A DNA stretch of 64,000 nt from assembly GCA_028551475.1 (NCBI GenBank), contig CM052356.1:3296001-3360000 (forward strand), written 5' to 3'. Every line of letters begins with the position of its first letter. Position 1 is the first letter of the stretch. Below are positions 58,158 through 64,000 of this stretch, piece by piece. The stretch is from Casuarina equisetifolia. Lineage: Eukaryota > Streptophyta > Magnoliopsida > Fagales > Casuarinaceae. A program made the translations under genes and the position numbers. The notes below the pieces were generated by a model. The model was not told where the DNA came from, searched no databases, and saw only the letters and a list, made by a program, of their open reading frames with translations.

Positions 58158-60930
58158 TTTGCTGCGTTCAAAGTCCTCACCGGATCTCGACTTGACTAAA
58201 CAAGGATAATTAAATACAAAGATACGCAGAGAATAGAAGAAGATGAAGAACAAGAATAAGAAGATTCAGCGAAAGAGAAATCCGAAGGCTCTTTATCTCG
58301 TTGAACGAGTCTGGGGGTATGGAATGAGCATTAATAAACTGAGCAGGTCTAGACCAAAAAGGCCAAACCCACACAAGTCCCTTGTTAGACAAGGAACCAA
58401 CCAGGCAGGGACGCCGAAGCTTCAGACCAAGTCGTTGTCGTAATTATCTCCAAAGCTTCTTAGGCTTTAAGTCTTCTTAGCCAGACTTAAGGGTTTAACA
58501 CTCAAGGTGATCCCATCATAGGGAAACAAAACATGTCCCGTCATACAAGAATTGGTGTGAACAAAGAAATTGATATTCTAATTGCAGTTTCTGTTTTGGA
58601 AACTTATAAATTCGAGAGGCGGTGACATTTATGTCTTATTATATGATACCATTCCCATTATGTTTATCTATTGTCTAAACCTTAATACTTTATCCTCTTT
58701 TGTTTGGTCCATGCTATTCTAATCACAGGATGGTTAAGCTTTGCTTGCATATTATCCAAGCCTACGGCACCAGCTTATCTCCATAGCTTTCACCCACTTT
58801 AGTCTCAATCATTCAGCAACTTGCATGAGGCTCGTTAATTTAACCTGTAATCTGAGAAGTTACTGTTATTTGGAATCAAGTTACTGAAACAGTGATGCAC
58901 TGGGAGACAATACATCTCAGTGAGGCTTGCCGAGGTTTCTTTTCTGTTTGTTTTCCCTGTTTCAGTCGTTGTTTTTCTGGGAGTGTCAATCAAGCCAAAT
59001 TATTGATTCCGTTCTCCACAGAACTTCCACATTCTTTCAAGAGCAGCACGGTTTTCAAAACTTTCACATTGTTTCGTGGACATTACGCTTTTGGTCTCCA
59101 AGTCAATGAATACCTAAGGTTCAGTGAACAGCTTTGAAACACAAACTTAGAGCTCGTACTCCGGCAGTGCATCACAGTGCGTGATCAAATTGAATTAGTC
59201 TAGTTCTCTGATAGTTACATGCTGCACGCTTTAATCAGCATGTGATAGAAACTAGCAAATCCCAGAGTTGATGATTCTTCTGGATAGCTTTGAGATTTTC
59301 GTACCTCCAGATGTCTTCAAAATTATGTGGGGATGACACCGAAAGATTTACGCAATTAATAAGAATTTCTTGACCTTGAAATCGACGTGCTGTCCTCTTT
59401 CCTGGACATGATAAGGGCTTCTGATTGCAAAGAAATGTCCTACACATGTTGGCTGGATACAAACAGGAAACAATATCGGTGATGCTAAAAATCTAGCCTT
59501 CCTGTGTCTTTAAGTTTTTCAAATCCGGCTTCTGAAGTCCCAATCTTCCCAAGTCTTTATCATTGTTCTGCGCACGATCGAAAAGGAAAACAACGAGAAA
59601 GTGCCTGTGGGGTTTGGGTTGAAATATGTGAAAGAAGAACTTGCTCCGATGCCATGTTGAAAGATTCAGGAAATTGTTGCCCAATAAAAAGGGCAAACAG
59701 CAAATAGAAGATAAGTTTTTCGGGCATAGCACGGGCATAGCAGGGGCATAGCGTCGTGTGGAATTTGAAGTTTTGGGTTTGGACTACTTTCTTAAACACC
59801 GACCTCCCTCAGGAGTCACAAATGGAGGGCCACATGTTCAAAGAGCCTTAGCCTGCAAATTATTATCTCTGTCCCTATCTTATTACGTTAATTGTACATC
59901 ACCAGCTAAGCACAGCCTGTCAAATGGTTTGGCTCTCTCAGGTACTGAGAAATAAGTGGCTTAGACTTCGCTCGGAAACTAACAAAACTGTGGGGCCAGT
60001 CGGCATTTGAGGAAAGGGACGGGTGGCTGAAACTGAGGCACCTTATGTATTGTATTTCCATCGGAAGATTATATCTACAAATTGGTTTGGGAAAGCACAA
60101 AGCATTTATGAAATTTTGTTAGAGGCATGTCTATAAAGGAAGCCACCGTTATCCATTGAGAAATGGTCCAACCATTAGCTATAAATTTCTAGGAAATTCA
60201 TGGGAAGAACCTAAGAATATTATTTGGAACTTGATCTGTATTGCAAGGAAAGCGTTAGGGTATATTTTTATTTTACAGCCGAGACAAGAAATGAAAATTT
60301 TGAAGCAAAAAGGTGTTATTGGCGATAACAAATTAGCTTGAATGAACAATATTTATAAAAATTGAAAAAGTGGCAATGAACAATTCTCAGTGATTTTAGG
60401 TCCCTAGAATGGAAATAATAAAGTGGTATGCTACAAACTTATCTACTTCACTTAAAAATGAATTTCATAAACTAACTCATAAGCAACTTGTAGCTTTTAA
60501 TTATATTTGATCTAAAACTAGTCTCACATATTATGAGTATTGTTGGGGCCCAAGTGGCTTTGATACCACTTGTTGGGACGAAAGCATTGCATCACACAGT
60601 AATTGGCATACAAGTCAAGCAATAAAGTCACACAAAACATACATTTAGAGTGGTTTAAAAAAATCTATCTTATCTTTATTGTGTAGATTTATCAATTCCT
60701 TCTTATTTTCTATTAAGAAAATTATTGAAAGTATAAATATTATCTTTCACTCTCTTTCTTTATCGGGCTCTTAGTTGCTTGTAGAATTCTAACAATAACT
60801 TTAGTGTTGGCTTTTTCTGTAATTCAAGGACTTTGCAAATCTTTAGCATCATCCCTTCATGCATCTAGCTTTTTCTATAATTCAAGGGTTCTATGAATTT
60901 CCAACACTATACCCTCACCCATCAAGCCAC
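58158..60930. other. Spacer upstream of the HIPP gene
   Basis: About 100 bp upstream of the HIPP start is CT-rich on the coding strand and probably 5' leader. Several overlapping frames at 58890-59960 have no recognisable motifs. TGCTCCGATGCCATGTTGAA (59641-59660) and TTTGATACCACTTGTTGGGA (60559-60578) resemble 3'-end sequences common in decayed plant retroelements, but no element could be delimited. Confidence 0.4.
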
Positions 60931-60939
60931 TAAGCCACA

Positions 60940-61075
60940 CTAAGCCATAAAAAGCTTTGAGTTGTGAGGCTTATAAGCCTCCAAGCCAATTCCAAGTCGC
61001 CAAGTCATGCTAAGCCATAGAGAGCTTTAAGTTACAAGGCTTTTAAGCCTCCAAGCCAATTCCAAGTTGCCTCTC
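60940..61075. repeat. 70-bp tandem duplication
   Basis: CTAAGCCATAAAAAGCTTTG at 60940 is repeated at 61010 as CTAAGCCATAGAGAGCTTTA. Both copies continue through GAGGCTTATAAGCCTCCAAG-like palindromic sequence and CCAATTCCAAGT. The inner AGGCTT-AAGCCT is a small hairpin. Confidence 0.8.
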
Positions 61076-61779
61076 TTTATGGGGTACATAAACCCTAAAA
61101 ATAAACCTAAAGAAAATATTAAAATCTTTTAATATGTACTCATAAAGCCATGTCTTAAAAATTAAGTACAAAAAGAGAAGTTCTACATATGTACTTGTTT
61201 GGGCGCTTAAAAATTCTATAATGCAATGCTATGTTGATTAACAAGCACATGTCCTATATGAAGTGTGAGAATTTTTGTAGTGAAACTTAAATGAAAAAGG
61301 TGTTCTTTTAATTCTATAGCTAGCTTTTGGGTGAGCACTTAGGCCTTAGAACATAGTATTAGAGCCAAAATTGAATCTACTCTATCTCATGCATCCTTAA
61401 GTCTCATGTCGCTTAGCATGTAAGACATGTATATAGGATGAAATTCTTATATTATGTATACAATATCTTGTGGTAAAGCTTAAATAAAATAAATATACTT
61501 CTAACTCTTAAGTTAGTTTTTGAATTGTACTTTAAATATTTTACTAATGTGGTTATAAATCTATTCAAGGTAAGCCAATGTGCTTTCAGATAAAGGAAGA
61601 ACCAACTATATAATTTGGAAGAAAAAAATTCATCAAAAGAACATATCCATATTTAAGTAGCTTGCTTGAATTTGTCGTCAAAGTTTGCTTCTCAATGTCA
61701 ATACTAGTCATTGGCTCTTCATAAAACATCTAAGCAAAGCAATGGTAACTACAAGTTGCTGACAAAAGAAAGAGATATC

Positions 61780-61826
61780 TTTTATTTTATTTTATTTTAT
61801 TTTATTTTATTTTATTTTATTTTTAT
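61780..61826. repeat. (ATTTT)n microsatellite
   Basis: About nine perfect TTTTA units ending in TTTTTATTG. It is a simple pentanucleotide array with no gene nearby. Confidence 0.95.
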
Positions 61827-62159
61827 TGCAATTCACACACCAAATTCATTCACACATGGTGTTAAACCCTAAATTTTACAATCATAGTCCCTAATAACTT
61901 ATCACTGAAATAATAGGTTAGGCAACTCAAAGAAAGATATGTTGGCAAGAAAGAGCTAGAAAAGGTAAAATGGAACTAGCTTTCTTACTTCGTTCCACAG
62001 TTAGTGCAAATTTCTACCCGCTCACTTATCCATTGAGTGGCCGTTTTAAGAGTTAGGATGCAATTTTCAAAGCCAAGCAACCTAATCAGAATTCTTTCCT
62101 TCAAAAAGATTTCGAGAACTCTATACATTGTATGCAAATTTTAGATAAAAACTTAGTAA

Positions 62160-62985
62160 TGGATTGCACTAACTCACTCTCATTTCAAGAAAGGTTTTTA
62201 ATACATCGGTCAAAGAAATTTAACGTATTGGTTGGGCACAAACTATACGTTGTACAACATTTAAATATATTATTAATAAGAGTAATTTTTTAAATCAAAA
62301 GGTCACAAAGATCATTATTTTTCATGGGAAGAAAACTTTTTGATGGGATATTTAAGAAGCTACAAACAACGATTTAGAAACTAGTTTGCAGGTTTGGCCT
62401 CTAGTTTGCATTTTGGCTTCATACGAATGACTAGCTTAGTTTCTCTAAACTTAATCTTAGGTATTATCGGTTTCTTACCCACTATCAAAGATATCAACAG
62501 ACATATTTGACATTTGTATATACCTTATTGTGAAAATAATGTTTTTTTTATTATATAGGAATGATACTTTTTAAATTTGAATTCTAATATCATGTTAAAA
62601 AGATTATTTTTTCTTTACAAACCAACTTGTTTGGAAGAGTATGTACTTTGTTTTAAAAATAATTTTAATATGTCATTTAAACAATGTGAATCACTTCAAG
62701 ATTAGTTAGGGATATGTGTAGAAGCTCTTGACATGGTGCGTTTGCAACTTGTAGAGTGGACTGGTTGATTAGTCATTGCCATTACTTTATGCCAATGATT
62801 TGATTTGTTGATTCAAAAATCCTATATTAATCACAACTTTGAAGGTCCTTGAAAATGATCGCCGAGATCCTGCAATCATTCCCTTTATATTCTTTTCATA
62901 TGAAAGTCCACCCAGGACCTTTGCTGTTGTAAGCAACGTTATGATGCATTAATGGAAATCCCCAAAGTTTTGTCCATGAAAATCC
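62160..62985. repeat. Segmental duplication, copy B (flank)
   Basis: This is the counterpart of 55670-56700. It is diverged, with many substitutions and indels, but collinear with copy A up to the HIPP pseudogene. Confidence 0.7.
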
Positions 62986-62989
62986 CATA

Positions 62990-63830
62990 ACAAAGTTCAC
63001 AAGCTGTGAGGATGTTTACAGGGAAGAGCCTGAAAAGCACTAGCATGATCAACTAACACACGAGAAAGTCCCCTACACACTTCGATTAATCAGCGGTGGA
63101 TTACCAGAACCTATCAAGTCCCATGGCCACCACTATCAATTTCGTGTGCTTCGAGCTCACTTTTATCGAATCAATGCCTTCAAAAGGTGTTGAACAGAAG
63201 AGAAATAGATAAGAAGCTGGAAAGAAGCCTCTTACCACAAGGGCCAAGACCACGGACAACATAAAGCTCAACAGGCAAAATAGAAAGCTAAGGAATTATT
63301 TTGCAGGAATCGATGGAGGAATACATGATTATAAATTTTTATGCCTGCAATCATGATGTCTTAAGGAATTGATGGCTTCAATTGTTATCAGACAACTGTA
63401 TGAAAAAGAAAGGCAGTAAAATTTAGTGTCTGAACCGCGGTAAAGTAATTCAAATTACTGAAACAAAGAACTCAGCTCTTTTTCAGAAGCTGAAAATTCT
63501 TGAAACAAAGATGTTATCTCCTGTTTGCCAAAAAGTAAACAGAGGTAGCGGTAGACTGGTTTAAATCAGTACCTTTAAGGCAGGAAACTGCGCTTATGGC
63601 CTTCTGTTTCTGCTCGTCATCGCAATAGTCCACCTTTACAACAACTTTCCGCAACAAAAGTAACGAATTTAGATTTAAGTGATGGGAGATAAAGGGAATG
63701 AAGATGACTTAGCACCCAGTAAAATCATGCTTGCGAGATTAAACGATTTAACATTGACAAGATTCAAACTTAACAAGAAATTAACAGAGGCTATTTTGAC
63801 ATAAAGGGAAAGCATCACCTTTATTTTCCT
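62990..63830 (-). pseudogene. HIPP pseudogene, start and splice site lost
   Basis: Minus-strand exon remnants match the intact gene at 57039-58157. Exon 1 (63824-63819) reads ATAAAG, so the ATG is gone. Exon 2 (63648-63573) has the same 76 bases in length (KVVVKVDYCDDEQKQKAI) but its acceptor is CGG instead of CAG. Exon 3 starts at 63177 (GIDSIKVSSKHTKLIVV) and breaks off at about 63125. The Lys-rich tail and CaaX end are deleted, and 3' UTR sequence follows directly. Introns are kept, so it arose by DNA duplication and not by reverse transcription. Confidence 0.85.
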
Positions 63831-64000
63831 GGGTTCAAGACGACAATAATTTCCGAACCAACTCTTTGCACCTGCTGACAGCATAGGAAATGACTATCCT
63901 ATTGTGTCACAGAGTAAAAAGAGGAAGAAAAGGATAAAGAGTTTTGGGAATTTCTAAGTATTTCTCTCAGAGAAAACTGAATAATTCCTGTCCTATATAT
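63831..64000. other. Flank of the HIPP pseudogene
   Basis: Corresponds loosely to the 5' leader and upstream side of the intact HIPP gene (58158-58260) for the first tens of bases. No feature follows before the window ends. Confidence 0.4.

Noticed and set aside
58890..59960. Cluster of short overlapping frames on both strands
   Set aside because: None has a recognisable motif or consistent splice signals. Overlap on both strands suggests chance.

Overview
The window is nuclear DNA of a flowering plant: a eudicot, possibly a woody one. The evidence is AT-rich intergenic DNA, GT-AG introns, plant-only gene families (a plastid-targeted MEP-pathway enzyme, ACC synthase, an isoprenylated HMA-type protein, ANK-PGG membrane proteins) and plant LTR retrotransposons primed by tRNA-Asp and tRNA-Met. 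I cannot name a species. The ORFs here are exons, so the gene models below were assembled by hand from splice sites and reading-frame phase.

Layout. 1-3.2 kb: a doubtful terminal exon and a 305-bp tandem duplication. 3.2-34.05 kb: an ankyrin/PGG cluster made of one intact five-exon gene (ANK1, 3980-8259), one full-length pseudogene (ANK2, 21.7-30.65 kb) and one collapsed fragment (ANK3, 33.2-34.05 kb). Retroelements lie within and between them. A gag-only LTR element (11073-17055) is nested in a decayed Ty1/copia integrase gene. A second, reverse-oriented copia remnant (19.2-21.6 kb) lies just before ANK2, and SINE- and LINE-like sequence swells an ANK2 intron. 34.05-41.5 kb: a broken copy of the ISPF gene carrying a 5.5-kb Ty1/copia element in its last exon. 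41.5-47.1 kb: intact RPS10 (cytosolic ribosomal protein eS10) and intact ISPF (plastid MECDP synthase), same strand. 50.05-52.5 kb: an intact type-1 ACC synthase gene (ethylene synthesis). 57.0-58.2 kb: a minus-strand HMA/isoprenylated protein gene; a broken duplicate lies at 63.1-63.8 kb.

Main structural reading. RPS10 promoter and 5' leader sequence occurs twice, before the real RPS10 and before ANK1. ISPF sequence occurs three times: intact at 45.2-47.1 kb, copia-broken at 34.05-41.5 kb, and as an intron 2/exon 3 scrap at 3.24-3.52 kb just before the RPS10-like leader. The simplest explanation is an ancestral tandem array of RPS10-ISPF units in which the ANK cluster replaced the RPS10 coding region and the 5' half of ISPF in one unit. 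ANK1 would then sit downstream of a captured ribosomal-protein promoter that keeps a telo-box and site-II-like motifs. ANK1 and ANK2 also carry a retrotransposon-Gag-like (DUF4219/UBN2) N-terminal domain ahead of the ankyrin and PGG domains. The four intact plant genes other than ANK1 (RPS10, ISPF, ACS, HIPP) act in unrelated processes, and nothing suggests they form a functional cluster.
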